A stretch of 64,000 nt of DNA from Allopontixanthobacter sp034376665 (GCF_034376665.1 NZ_JAXMJI010000096.1:4853-68852), one strand, 5' to 3'. Numbered from the stretch's first letter, positions 32,158 to 40,772 are shown. The notes: generated by a model from the sequence alone, not told the origin. Numbers and translations: made by a program.

Positions 32158-32754
32158 TCAGCCTCGCTCGCCCGAGGTGTAGTTGGCGGGCGTCGGCTGC
32201 ACCACCGGAGCGCCTGAATAATACTGGCCTTCGCGCATGTAGCCATCCACGCAGCCATCATTGTTCGAATCGGCCCAGACTGCGCCGGCGAGTCCGCCGA
32301 CAGCTGCACCGATCGCAGCACCTTCAAGCACCCCGAGACCATCGACCAGCGCGCCGGTACCCACGCCCACGGCAGCGCCTGCCGCACCGGTACGTAGAGC
32401 CGTTCCGCCGACGCTGGGGCACTCCCGGGTTGAAGCTGTCTGATAGCTCGCAGGAGCAGCATCATAGTTGGCAGGAGCACCCGCATAGTACTGACCGTTC
32501 CGGACATATCCGTCGACACGGCCATCGTTGTTGTTATCGGCCCAGACGGCGCCAGCAATGCCGCCAACGGCTGCACCGATGGCAGCGCCGGTCAGAATGT
32601 CGCCGCCGGCGATCGCGGAAACACCCGCGCCTCCAGCAGCACCGATCGCCGCACCTGTTCCAGCACTGGCAAGCGTATCGTCGTTGTTGTCGTAGGAGGC
32701 GCAAGCGCCGAGCGGGAGGGCTGCGGCGGCAATTAGGACTAGAGATTTCTTCAT
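32158..32754 (-). CDS. Glycine-zipper lipoprotein with two Ca-loop-like repeats
   Basis: A 198-residue lipoprotein: signal peptide with lipobox LGAC (Cys18). Two homologous modules follow (about 54-95 and 143-184). Each is a glycine zipper (TGAAIGAAVGGIAGAVWAD / EGAAIGAAVGGLAGAVWAD) followed by DxNxDGxxDGY (D73, N75, D77, D81 and D162, N164, D166, D170), which matches a dockerin/Excalibur-type calcium loop, and then an xGQYYxGAP tail. It belongs with the 17-kDa surface-antigen/YMGG type in general shape. ATG preceded by AAGGGAA. It is co-transcribed with the L,D-transpeptidase. Confidence 0.87.
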   Translation of the reverse strand: MKKSLVLIAAAALPLGACASYDNNDDTLASAGTGAAIGAAGGAGVSAIAGGDILTGAAIGAAVGGIAGAVWADNNNDGRVDGYVRNGQYYAGAPANYDAAPASYQTASTRECPSVGGTALRTGAAGAAVGVGTGALVDGLGVLEGAAIGAAVGGLAGAVWADSNNDGCVDGYMREGQYYSGAPVVQPTPANYTSGERG

Positions 32755-32825
32755 TGTAAATTCCCTTCGCATAACACGCGCGCCAGCGTGGCCGACGCGG
32801 CAAATGTCCCCCACCGTAATTTGCA

Positions 32826-32850
32826 AACGACGATGCGAGACTTCTGTTCC
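32826..32850 (-). promoter_or_regulatory. EcfG-type general stress promoter for the lipoprotein / L,D-transpeptidase unit
   Basis: On the reverse strand: GGAAC (32850-32846), 16 bases, CGTT (32829-32826), the spacing reported for EcfG-dependent promoters in sphingomonads. It lies about 72 bases upstream of the lipoprotein ATG. A single short match, so it could be chance. Confidence 0.55.
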
Positions 32851-32957
32851 TAAGGGCAGGTGGTGGTTTGAATCCTCGCGGTCGCGCGGAGGCCGGCGCG
32901 ACGTCGATGGACAGCGGGTTTCGACCAGCGATGTTTTGAAGTCCGCGTCGGACTGTC

Positions 32958-33044
32958 TGGTGCGGTCGAGAAGACTCGAACTTCCACGGCCTTTCGGCCA
33001 CAACGACCTCAACGTTGCGCGTCTACCAGTTCCGCCACGACCGC
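32958..33044 (-). tRNA. tRNA-Leu (anticodon GAG)
   Basis: Reverse strand: acceptor GCGGTCG pairs with CGACCGC. The anticodon stem CAACG/CGTTG encloses TTGAGGT (anticodon GAG). A long variable arm (TGGCCGAAAGGCCG) marks a class II tRNA, and the T arm GTTCGAGTC follows. CCA is encoded. Total 87 bases. Confidence 0.96.
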
Positions 33045-33192
33045 ACTAAAGTCAGGATGCGCCAAGGCGATCCTGCGGGGTAGGAGGGGGCCACTAGCAA
33101 AGGGCAGATCACTCCGCAAGCAGTGCTTTTGTCGGCAAATGGTTCGCGCGGCGACCGGATGGAGCGCGGCCTTGTCCCGCTGCGGGACGGGG

Positions 33193-33222
33193 TTAACACT
33201 TTACTTGTGTAGATGGTAAATA
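33193..33222 (+). promoter_or_regulatory. Possible sigma-70 promoter upstream of the 33242 gene
   Basis: TTAACA (33193-33198), 18 bases, TAAATA (33217-33222), then 19 bases to the ATG of the small exported protein gene. An AT-rich island within otherwise GC-rich DNA. Confidence 0.35.
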
Positions 33223-33241
33223 ATGCGGCAACATATGGCGC

Positions 33242-33484
33242 ATGGGAATTGGCGCAGCCTTGCTGATGTTCGCGGCGGCGACCGCGCAGACCGGCCCGCA
33301 AGCGCCGCCCATGTCATCAGGGGCGAAGCCGGGGGCGGAGGTGCAGGCAGAGGTGTCGGCGCGGATCCTTGGCGGCGCAGAGGTCAGGTTCGACCCAACG
33401 AACCAGGCGCCACACATCACCAGCCTGGCGCAGCCGCAATTACGGCGGGACGGGACGGACCAGCTATGGGTCGAATTTAGCTAG
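33242..33484 (+). CDS. Small exported protein of unknown function
   Basis: An 80-residue protein with a short signal-like N-terminus (MGIGAALLMFAAATAQ) and a mature part EVQAEVSARILGGAEVRFDP ending RRDGTDQLWVEFS. Proteins of this shape (short, exported, with A-R-I-x-x-G-A-E-V-R-F and a C-terminal V-E-F) are common in sphingomonads; I know of no function. It overlaps the end of the convergent zinc-ribbon gene by 8 bases. Confidence 0.62.
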   Translation: MGIGAALLMFAAATAQTGPQAPPMSSGAKPGAEVQAEVSARILGGAEVRFDPTNQAPHITSLAQPQLRRDGTDQLWVEFS

Positions 33485-34352
33485 GCTTCCACCCGATTTC
33501 GACGAATTTGGCGGATTTGGGGACGTCCGTCACCGCTTCCACCACGTTCATCTTCTCGCCCGGAGCGAGAGTGGGCTGGGGCGGAGCAAGCACCCAGCTG
33601 TAAACGATCTTCTCACGCTCGTCGCGCATCACGATCAGGATCGAGGGAACCCGGCGGCTTTCGCGCCCGACATTGGTGATGGTGCCGACCGCGCCGAAGA
33701 ATTCGCTGCCGTTGGGCAAGGTGCGGCGGTCTTGCTGGGCTGGCGGAAAATCCAGCTGCAGGTCGGGTTGGTTCGCAGCGAAAGTCGGACGGTTCAGCGG
33801 CACCCAATCGGGCGCACCCCAATAACTGAGCGCCGCGACGGTCCCGAGCGCGATAACGGCAAAAACAGCCGCCGCGGCGGTCCATATCCTCAGCGGGTTG
33901 CGGCGGGAGTGGAACGGAGGTTCATATTCGAACTGCGAATATTCCGCTTCGGGTTCCTGCAGGGAGCCGGAAACAAAGTCACTGTCAGGCGCGCTGTCTT
34001 CCTGTGGTGCTGCGGATCCGACTGGTGAGGGTATGTCGGCAAACGTCGGCGGAGTTTCGTACCGGGTCTCGTCAGTTTCGCCAGCACCGCTTTCGGCATA
34101 GTCGGCTTCCGCTGCTGTGCTCGATTCTGCGCGCTCGTAGGCGGGTTCCGGTGGGCGTGCCTCTGCTGCCTCGGGAGGCGGTGCAGGAGGCGGCGAAAGT
34201 CTCTCCACCTCGGTTTCGGAACGAGCGGGCAATTGCCCTTCCTGGAACCAGCTATGGCGGCATTTCGCGCACCGCACCGTTCGCCCTTCGATGCCGACGG
34301 CGCTGTCGGGGACAACGTAACGCGTGGCGCAGGCAGGGCAGGAGATAATCAT
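33477..34352 (-). CDS. MJ0042-type zinc-ribbon membrane protein
   Basis: A 291-residue protein. It has an N-terminal zinc ribbon (IISCPACATRYVVPDSAVG, VRCAKCRHSWF, i.e. CxxC...CxxC), a long acidic/Pro-rich linker, one transmembrane helix at about 153-172 and a C-terminal extracytoplasmic DUF3426-like domain (RTLPNGSEFFGAVGTITNVG). The family is widespread in proteobacteria, next to ftsEX or methyltransferase genes, with unknown function. It is divergent from ftsE across 218 bases. Confidence 0.85.
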   Translation of the reverse strand: MIISCPACATRYVVPDSAVGIEGRTVRCAKCRHSWFQEGQLPARSETEVERLSPPPAPPPEAAEARPPEPAYERAESSTAAEADYAESGAGETDETRYETPPTFADIPSPVGSAAPQEDSAPDSDFVSGSLQEPEAEYSQFEYEPPFHSRRNPLRIWTAAAAVFAVIALGTVAALSYWGAPDWVPLNRPTFAANQPDLQLDFPPAQQDRRTLPNGSEFFGAVGTITNVGRESRRVPSILIVMRDEREKIVYSWVLAPPQPTLAPGEKMNVVEAVTDVPKSAKFVEIGWKPS

Positions 34353-34570
34353 GGTTGCCTAAGTCATTAGTCGTGCAATGGGTATGCAACAAGGCTTCAA
34401 CGGCTATCGAGGGGATTAGGGTGGCTTTTTTCCACATCGGAGCATAGCTATAGGCCAATCATCATGGCAGTATCTTCCATTCACGGCACAAATAATCGAT
34501 GGGGCTGCCCAACCTGCTGCGAACATCGTGGCAGGTGCAGCCGCGCACGGGGCTCTCGCCCGGCGATTGA

Positions 34571-35338
34571 ATGCAGCCGATGAACCCGCGCACCGGTGAA
34601 ACGATCACGTTCGACAATGTCGGACTGCGCTATGGCACAGACCGCGAAGTGTTGAGCGACGTGTCGTTCACCTTGTACCCGGGCAGCTTCTATTTCCTGA
34701 CCGGAGCGAGCGGCGCGGGCAAGACCTCGCTGCTCAAGCTGCTCTATCTGGCGCAGCGACCATCCCGCGGGGTCATTTCGATGTTCGGCACCGATGTGAT
34801 CACCCTTCCGCGGTCGCGCCTGCCCGCTTTGCGCCGCCGCCTGGGCGTGGTGTTCCAGGATTTCCGCCTGGTGCCGCATCTCTCGGCTTTCGACAATATT
34901 GCCCTGCCACTGCGGGTTTCCGGCGTGCGCGAAGCCGACCTAGCGCGGCCGGTTGCCGATATGCTCGCCTGGGTCGGCCTGGGCAGCCGTGCGGACGCCC
35001 GACCGGCGACCTTGTCGGGCGGGGAACAGCAGCGCGTCGCGATTGCCCGCGCGGTGATCGGGCGCCCGGACATGCTGGTCGCGGACGAGCCGACCGGCAA
35101 CGTGGATCCGGAAATGGCGCTCAAATTGCTTCGCCTGTTCGAAGCGCTCAACCGGCTGGGCACCACGGTGGTGGTGGCGACGCATGATGTGCATCTGCTG
35201 CGGAAAGTTCCCGATTCCCTGATCATGCGGCTCGACAAGGGGCGGCTGTCCGATCCCACCGGTGCGCTGCGCTATCCGCCTCGCCGGCCTACGGGCGAGC
35301 ATGATGGTTCGCTCGCGCCGGATGGGGGCACATCGTGA
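34571..35338 (+). CDS. ftsE: Cell division ATP-binding protein FtsE
   Basis: ABC ATPase that works with FtsX in the division septum to control peptidoglycan hydrolases. It has Walker A GASGAGKT (45-52), the Q-loop FQDFRL, signature LSGGEQQR, Walker B MLVADEPTG and the switch His in VVVATHD. 255 residues, about 30 longer than E. coli FtsE through a C-terminal tail. A second ATG three codons in is an alternative start. The stop overlaps the GTG of ftsX, indicating coupled translation. Confidence 0.95.
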   Translation: MQPMNPRTGETITFDNVGLRYGTDREVLSDVSFTLYPGSFYFLTGASGAGKTSLLKLLYLAQRPSRGVISMFGTDVITLPRSRLPALRRRLGVVFQDFRLVPHLSAFDNIALPLRVSGVREADLARPVADMLAWVGLGSRADARPATLSGGEQQRVAIARAVIGRPDMLVADEPTGNVDPEMALKLLRLFEALNRLGTTVVVATHDVHLLRKVPDSLIMRLDKGRLSDPTGALRYPPRRPTGEHDGSLAPDGGTS

Positions 35339-36279
35339 AGCGCTCGAAAGCCCGTTCGCACATTGCCAGCGCTAGCCTGTCGGGCGGGTTCTCCGTGATG
35401 CGCGGCGACCGAGCCTCGCAGCTGGTTCCGCAGGCCCGGCTGGCCGGACCGATTCCCTGGGTGATCGCGATCATGGTCGCCCTGACGGTAATCGCAGCCG
35501 CCGGCGGCCTGGCGCTTCACAATCTTGCGGAATCCGCGCGGAGCGAATTGGCCGGCGGGGCAACGGTACAGATCGTCGAGGCCCTGCCGCAAGAGCGTGA
35601 TCGCCAGGCGGAAGCATCGCTCGCCTTGCTGGCCCGGCACCCTGCCGTCGCGTCTGCGGAGCGGGTTTCTGATGCCGAGCTGGAGGAGTTGCTGGAGCCG
35701 TGGCTGGGTGTGGGTGCAGACCGTGAGGCGGTGCCGATCCCGGCGCTGATCGATCTGCGTCTGCGGGGACCGGCGACTGAGGCGCAACTGGATTCGATGC
35801 GCCGCCTGCTGGCCGACGAGGCCCCTGCCGCGCGGATCGACGCGCAATCCGCTTGGTTGCGGCCGGTTTTTTCCGCGATTTCCTCGCTTCAATGGCTCGC
35901 ATTTGCGCTGGTCGTTTTGCTCGGCCTGACCAGTGCCGCGGCCGTCTGGCTGGCGGCGCGCAGTGCGTTAGGTTCCAACCGCAATACGATCGAAGTGGTT
36001 CACCTGCTGGGGGGAACGGACGGCCAGATTGCGCGGATCTTCCAGCGGTCGGTCGGGTTCGACGCGGCACTTGGCGGGTCCGCCGGGCTGGCGCTGGGGC
36101 TGGCCGCGGTCTTGCTGATGGGCCGGCAGTTTGCCGGACTCGGTTCGGGAATGGTGGCCGGTGGAGGCTTGTCCCCGATCAACTGGGCATTGCTGGCGCT
36201 CGTTCCGGTTATCGGAGTGATGATTGCCATCCTTACCGCCCGCCTTACGGTCATGGGCGCGCTGAGGCGAATGCTGTGA
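35335..36279 (+). CDS. ftsX: Cell division protein FtsX
   Basis: A 314-residue permease-like partner of FtsE with four transmembrane helices (about 42-62, 182-205, 235-262 and 278-300). The extracytoplasmic loop after helix 1 (LALHNLAESARSELAGGATV...) is the region that recruits amidase activators or hydrolases. The GTG start overlaps ftsE, and the stop overlaps the next GTG by 4 bases. The loop sequence diverges from E. coli FtsX, as expected for alphaproteobacteria; position next to FtsE fixes the identity. Confidence 0.93.
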   Translation: MKRSKARSHIASASLSGGFSVMRGDRASQLVPQARLAGPIPWVIAIMVALTVIAAAGGLALHNLAESARSELAGGATVQIVEALPQERDRQAEASLALLARHPAVASAERVSDAELEELLEPWLGVGADREAVPIPALIDLRLRGPATEAQLDSMRRLLADEAPAARIDAQSAWLRPVFSAISSLQWLAFALVVLLGLTSAAAVWLAARSALGSNRNTIEVVHLLGGTDGQIARIFQRSVGFDAALGGSAGLALGLAAVLLMGRQFAGLGSGMVAGGGLSPINWALLALVPVIGVMIAILTARLTVMGALRRML

Positions 36280-36818
36280 TCCGCCGCATCCTTGCAGCGA
36301 TCGTGATCGTCTGGGCGATCGGCTTCGTGTGGTTCGCGGTTGCCCTGCCGCGCCCGATAGCGGCGGGCGGGCAAGGGCCTGCGACCGATGCGATTGTGGT
36401 TCCGACTGGCGGCCGGGGCCGGATTGAGCGCGGACTGGAAGTGCTCGCCGCGGGCCATGCCGAGCAAATGCTGGTGAGCGGTGTCGACCCGGAAGTGAAG
36501 CCGGGAGAATTCGCCGCACAGTTTTCGGTGCCGATGCAGACGATGGATTGCTGTATCACGCTGGGTTATGCGGCGGTCGATACGCGCGGGAATGCCACCG
36601 AAATCGCCGATTGGCTTGCAGAACGGAATTACACTTCCGTCCGGCTGGTGACAACGGACTGGCATATGGGCCGCGCGGCGGGCGAATTGCGCCATGTCCT
36701 GCCCGACAACGTACAGATTATCGAGGATGCTTCGCCATCAAATCCCAGTCTGAAAACGCTGCTGTTGGAATATCACAAGCTGCTGGCAAGCCGCCTCGCC
36801 TGGTTGCTGCCGCGTTGA
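36276..36818 (+). CDS. YdcF family (DUF218) membrane-anchored protein
   Basis: A 180-residue protein with an N-terminal membrane anchor (RILAAIVIVWAIGFVWFAVAL) and the DUF218 fold (ATDAIVVPTGGRGRIERGLEVL, LVSGVD, NATEIADWLAERNYTSVRLVTTDWHMGRA). The family includes YdcF and SanA/ElyC, linked to envelope polysaccharide and vancomycin sensitivity. It starts at GTG overlapping the ftsX stop. Conserved placement after ftsEX in sphingomonads suggests an envelope role during division, but the reaction is not known. Confidence 0.87.
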   Translation: MIRRILAAIVIVWAIGFVWFAVALPRPIAAGGQGPATDAIVVPTGGRGRIERGLEVLAAGHAEQMLVSGVDPEVKPGEFAAQFSVPMQTMDCCITLGYAAVDTRGNATEIADWLAERNYTSVRLVTTDWHMGRAAGELRHVLPDNVQIIEDASPSNPSLKTLLLEYHKLLASRLAWLLPR

Positions 36819-36822
36819 GGGC

Positions 36823-37503
36823 ATGATGATTTTCCTGCGCAATCTCCTGTTCTATCCGGTCTTCTATATCGGCAGCGTGTTTTTCGTGCTCGCCTCGGTC
36901 CTATCCATTCCGATCGGACCCAAACCGCTACGCCGGTCCGTGGCCGGATGGTCCCGCTTCCACCGCACCTGCCTGCGCTGTCTGCTCGGGATCAAAATCA
37001 AGGTGGAAGGCACCCTGTCCACAGAACCGGTGTTCTACGCGGTCCGCCACGAAAGCTTTTTCGAAGCGATCGACGCCCCGGCGATGTACGATACCCCGGT
37101 CACCTTCGCAAAGCACGAGTTGTCGATCATTCCCGGCTGGGGGCGCGCTGCCAAGGCGTATGGGATGATCTTTGTGGAGCGGGACCAGGGTGCGAAGGCA
37201 CTGCGCAAGATGGTGTCGGCAGCGCGCGAATATTCGCAGGAAGGGCGGCCGCTGGTGATCTATCCCGAAGGCACCCGCACGCCGCATGGCGAAGCGGGGA
37301 AACTGCAGGCGGGCTTTGCCGGTTTGTACAAGCTGATCGGCCTGCCGGTGGTCCCCGTCGCGGTGAACAGTGGCCCGATGTACCACCGGTTCTGGAAACG
37401 GCCCGGAACGATAACCTACCGGATTGGCGAGACCATTCCTCCCGGCCTGCCGCGCGCCGAGATCGAGGCACGGGTTACCGCTGCGATCAACGCCCTCAAT
37501 TAG
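36823..37503 (+). CDS. plsC: 1-acyl-sn-glycerol-3-phosphate acyltransferase (PlsC family)
   Basis: A 226-residue membrane-associated acyltransferase with an N-terminal hydrophobic segment (residues 2-30) and the phosphate-binding block IYPEGTRTPHGE. The catalytic motif reads RHESFFEA, i.e. HX4E where the family norm is HX4D; the Glu may still serve as the base partner. It makes phosphatidate from lysophosphatidate, or acylates another lysolipid. It follows ydcF after 4 bases and meets tyrA convergently with an 8-base overlap. Confidence 0.88.
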   Translation: MMIFLRNLLFYPVFYIGSVFFVLASVLSIPIGPKPLRRSVAGWSRFHRTCLRCLLGIKIKVEGTLSTEPVFYAVRHESFFEAIDAPAMYDTPVTFAKHELSIIPGWGRAAKAYGMIFVERDQGAKALRKMVSAAREYSQEGRPLVIYPEGTRTPHGEAGKLQAGFAGLYKLIGLPVVPVAVNSGPMYHRFWKRPGTITYRIGETIPPGLPRAEIEARVTAAINALN

Positions 37504-38428
37504 GCAGCTTGCCGGCCGGACCCGTATGATCGGCGCGGCCGAAATCGGGGCGCGCATCGTCCTGACCCATTTCGATGATCGAATTGCGGATGTCCCGGGT
37601 GCGGCTGAACAGGTCGAACAGCGCCTCCCCGTCGCCTGAACGGATGGCGCGCTGCATCGCGGTCAGATCCTCGGTAAAGCGGCCGAGCATTTCCAGCACC
37701 GCGCCGCGGTTGTGCAGGAAGACATCGCGCCACATCGTCGGATCGGACGCGGCGATCCGGGTGAAATCGCGAAATCCGCCAGCGGAATATTTGATCACTT
37801 CGCTGCGGGTTACTTCCTCAAGGTCGGAAGCGGTGCCGACGATAGTATAGGCGATCAGATGCGGGATGTGGCTGGTCACCGCGAGCACCAAGTCGTGATG
37901 GGCGGCGTCCATGATCTCGATCCGCGCGCCAATCCCTTCCCAGAAACGCTGCAAATCGGCCAAGGCTTCGGGCGGCGTATCGTCACCGGGAGTAAGGATG
38001 CACCAGCGGTGCTGGAACAGCGCGGCGAACCCGGCTTCCGGTCCGCTGCGTTCGGTGCCGGCCACGGGATGCGCGGGAATGACGGTATGGCCGGGCAGCG
38101 CAGCCCGGAGCGCTTCCCCCACGGTCTGCTTCGATGAACCGACATCGGAAATGATCGCATGGGGCGGCAAGGCGTCACGGATCTGCTCCGCGGCACCGGG
38201 GATCGCGCCGACCGGTACGCAGAAGATCACCAGATCCGCGCCGCCGACCGCCTGCTCTGCGGTGCTGCAAACCTCTTGAACCAGGCCCCGCAGTCCGGCC
38301 CTGACGCGCACTCCGGGATTGCTGTCGAAACCGGTGGTGGTCACCTCCGGCAGGAATTCCTTCACTGCCAGCCCGATTGATCCGCCGAGCAGGCCGAGCC
38401 CGATGATGGCCACCCGTTCGATCGCCAC
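37496..38428 (-). CDS. tyrA: Prephenate/arogenate dehydrogenase
   Basis: Oxidative decarboxylation in tyrosine synthesis. The 310-residue monofunctional enzyme has the NAD site IIGLGLLGGSIG, the catalytic His region (IPAHPVAGTERSG) and the C-terminal helical domain with FRDFTRIAASDP. No chorismate mutase domain is fused. The GTG start overlaps the hisC stop by one base, so it is co-transcribed with the histidinol-phosphate aminotransferase, which may also transaminate prephenate in this lineage. Confidence 0.93.
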   Translation of the reverse strand: MAIERVAIIGLGLLGGSIGLAVKEFLPEVTTTGFDSNPGVRVRAGLRGLVQEVCSTAEQAVGGADLVIFCVPVGAIPGAAEQIRDALPPHAIISDVGSSKQTVGEALRAALPGHTVIPAHPVAGTERSGPEAGFAALFQHRWCILTPGDDTPPEALADLQRFWEGIGARIEIMDAAHHDLVLAVTSHIPHLIAYTIVGTASDLEEVTRSEVIKYSAGGFRDFTRIAASDPTMWRDVFLHNRGAVLEMLGRFTEDLTAMQRAIRSGDGEALFDLFSRTRDIRNSIIEMGQDDARPDFGRADHTGPAGKLPN

Positions 38429-39549
38429 TAAGCGTCTCCCACCAGCACGCGAATAGCCGCCATCACGCCGTCCATCTGCTCGGAAGTGCCGATGGTGATC
38501 CGCAGGCCGTGCGGCAGATCCTGCCCCGGCAACCAGCGCACGGCATATCCCGCCTCCGCCAGTGCATCCTGGGCCGTTTCCGCGGTGACGCTGCCTTCGA
38601 ACAGGACCAGCAGGAAATTCGCCTTGCTCGGCACGGCGCGGAGCCCGTAATTGCCGAGCCCGTCGATAAAGGCGGTGAACCGCGCGAGTTCGGCCGTATT
38701 GTGTTCGCGCGAAGCCTCAATGAAACGCTGGTCGCCGACCGCCGCCAAAGCCGCGGCCTGCCCATGGTTGGTGACGTTGAATGGCCCGCGGATCCGGTTG
38801 AGGTTGGCGATAATGTCGGGCGCTCCGGTGGCCCAGCCGATCCGTTCGCCGGCGAGCCCGTAAATCTTTGAGAACGTCCGCGTGACCAGCACGTTTTCTT
38901 GCGTCGCTGCCAGCCACAGCCCGCCGTCGTCTTCCTCGCCCGTCAGATATTCCGCATAGGCATGGTCGAGCACCAGCAGCACATCGGCAGGCAGGCCGGC
39001 GTGCAGGCGGGCGATTTCCGCTCGCGGCAGGTAGCTCCCCGTCGGGTTGTTCGGGTTGGCGACGAACACGATGCGGGTGTTTTCGCCGACATGCCCCAGC
39101 ATTGCGTCGACGTCGGTGCCGTAATCCCGGTCGGCCGCGACCACCGGCAAGGCGCCGCAGCGCTTGGTGACGATTTCGTAAAGCGAGAAGCCGAAGCGCG
39201 AATAGACGATCTCGTCCCCCGGTCCGGCATAGGCCTGCGCTGCCAGGCCCAGCAATTCGCCGGAACCGGAGCCGCACACGATCCGCGCGGGATCGATGGC
39301 GTGCAACCTCCCCAGCGCGGTCCGTAAATCCAGGGAATCGGGATCGGGATAATCTGCCAAGCGCCCGGCGTTCGCCAGCGCGGCAATCGCCGCATTGCTG
39401 CTGCCGAGCGGGTTCTCGTTGGCGGACAGTTTCACCAGGCGGCGACCGTCACTGCCGCGGGCCTTGCCCGGGACATAGGCGTGGATGTCGGAGATCCAGG
39501 GTTTCGGCCGGGGTTTTGGCCGAGGCTCGGGAGAGGGCGGTGTTGTCAT
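38428..39549 (-). CDS. hisC: Histidinol-phosphate aminotransferase
   Basis: A PLP-dependent class I/II aminotransferase (373 residues). It has the ANENPLGSS block, the substrate/PLP Asp-Tyr segment (LVLDHAYAEYL) and the Schiff-base Lys in RTFSKIYGLAGERIGWA. It makes L-histidinol phosphate, and relatives also act on aromatic keto acids; the tight link to tyrA favours dual use. The start MTTPPSPE gives a short Pro-rich leader. It is divergent from metX across 95 bases. Confidence 0.94.
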   Translation of the reverse strand: MTTPPSPEPRPKPRPKPWISDIHAYVPGKARGSDGRRLVKLSANENPLGSSNAAIAALANAGRLADYPDPDSLDLRTALGRLHAIDPARIVCGSGSGELLGLAAQAYAGPGDEIVYSRFGFSLYEIVTKRCGALPVVAADRDYGTDVDAMLGHVGENTRIVFVANPNNPTGSYLPRAEIARLHAGLPADVLLVLDHAYAEYLTGEEDDGGLWLAATQENVLVTRTFSKIYGLAGERIGWATGAPDIIANLNRIRGPFNVTNHGQAAALAAVGDQRFIEASREHNTAELARFTAFIDGLGNYGLRAVPSKANFLLVLFEGSVTAETAQDALAEAGYAVRWLPGQDLPHGLRITIGTSEQMDGVMAAIRVLVGDA

Positions 39550-39644
39550 ATCGGCGGCGCGAATAGCCGCTTTACGTGCGCAATGACAGCCCGATTGCCG
39601 GAACAATTGACAGGTCCGCGCGCCTGCCCCAAGTCCCGCCGCCG

Positions 39645-40772
39645 ATGCCAGTCCAAAATGTCTCCCACGCGATCACGCTTCCTGCCAGCCTGCCGCTCGA
39701 CAGCGGGGATGTGCTCGAAGGCGCGGTGATCGCTTTTGAAAGCTACGGCGAACTCAATCCGGCGAAGGACAATGCGATCCTCGTCTGCCACGCGCTGACC
39801 GGCGACCAATACCTCGCCAGCGATCATCCGGTGACGGGTAAGCCAGGGTGGTGGGAACGAATGGTCGGCCCCGGCAAGCCCATCGACACGAACCGCTTTC
39901 ACGTCATTTGCGCCAATGTCATCGGCAGCTGCATGGGCTCCACCGGCCCCCGCAGCACCGCGCCGGACGGCCGCCCTTATGCGATGCGCTTTCCGGTCAT
40001 CACCATTCGCGACATGGTGCGGGGTCAGATCGCCTTGCTCGACGGTCTGGGGATCGAACGGCTCCATGCGGTGGTTGGCGGATCTATGGGCGGAATGCAG
40101 GCGCTCAGTCTGGCCGCAAATTTTCCGAACCGCGCCGCCCGGGTGCTCGCGATCGCCACGACTGCGCGGCATTCGGCGCAGAACATCGCCTTTCACGAGG
40201 TCGGTCGTCAGGCAATCATGGCCGATCCTGCCTGGGCCGGCGGGGATTATTATGCGCAGGACCAGCGCCCCGACGCGGGCCTGTCGGTCGCCCGCATGGC
40301 CGCGCACATCACCTATCTCAGCGAGGCCGGGCTGACGGAGAAATTCGGTCGCCGCCTGCAGGAACGTGCCGACGGCAGCGCAGGCGCGAAGAGCTTCGGC
40401 TTCGATGCCGATTTCCAGGTGGAAAGCTATTTGCGGTACCAGGGCAGCGGGTTCACCCGCCGGTTCGACGCCAATTCCTATCTCTACATCACCCGCGCGA
40501 TGGACTATTTCGATCTCGCCGAAGAATTTTCCGGCGACGGCAGAGGTGTCCATCTGGGCAATGCCTTTGCCGGCACAACGGCCCGTTTCTGCCTGATCAG
40601 TTTCGACAGCGACTGGCTGTACCCCACGGCCGAAAGCCGCCACGTGGTCCACGCGCTCAATGCGGCGGGGGCGCCGGTCAGCTTTGTCGAATTGTCCGCG
40701 CCGTTCGGTCACGACAGTTTCTTACTCGACGTCCCGGCGCTCGACCGGGTGATAAAGGGGTTCCTCGAATGA
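39645..40772 (+). CDS. metX: Homoserine O-acyltransferase
   Basis: First step of methionine synthesis from homoserine. The 375-residue alpha/beta hydrolase-fold enzyme has the nucleophile Ser147 in VGGSMGG, Asp in SFDSDWLYP and His in APFGHDSF. ALTGDQYLAS and NVIGSCMGSTGP are MetX hallmarks. Whether acetyl- or succinyl-CoA is used cannot be told by eye. I chose the ATG at MPVQNVSH; an ATG 69 bases upstream extends into a non-conserved leader. It overlaps the GNAT gene by 4 bases. Confidence 0.93.
   Translation: MPVQNVSHAITLPASLPLDSGDVLEGAVIAFESYGELNPAKDNAILVCHALTGDQYLASDHPVTGKPGWWERMVGPGKPIDTNRFHVICANVIGSCMGSTGPRSTAPDGRPYAMRFPVITIRDMVRGQIALLDGLGIERLHAVVGGSMGGMQALSLAANFPNRAARVLAIATTARHSAQNIAFHEVGRQAIMADPAWAGGDYYAQDQRPDAGLSVARMAAHITYLSEAGLTEKFGRRLQERADGSAGAKSFGFDADFQVESYLRYQGSGFTRRFDANSYLYITRAMDYFDLAEEFSGDGRGVHLGNAFAGTTARFCLISFDSDWLYPTAESRHVVHALNAAGAPVSFVELSAPFGHDSFLLDVPALDRVIKGFLE

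Noticed and set aside
31512..32759. Long forward ORF of 415 codons opposite the L,D-transpeptidase and lipoprotein genes
   Set aside because: Arg/Pro/Ser-rich shadow of two well-supported reverse-strand genes; no domain or ribosome site.
33190..33225. CtrA binding site at GTTAACACTTTACTTG
   Set aside because: Only one TTAA half-site is present at the required 7-base spacing; listed instead as a weak sigma-70 promoter.
39550..39644. SAM-type riboswitch upstream of metX
   Set aside because: Only 95 bases separate hisC and metX and they do not contain the SAM-II pseudoknot pattern expected in alphaproteobacteria.
39848..40768. Forward frame open through metX into the GNAT gene (would give a 450-residue fusion)
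   Set aside because: The part before 40769 is the +1 frame of metX and reads as Arg/Pro-rich nonsense; only the region from the ATG at 40769 looks like a GNAT protein.
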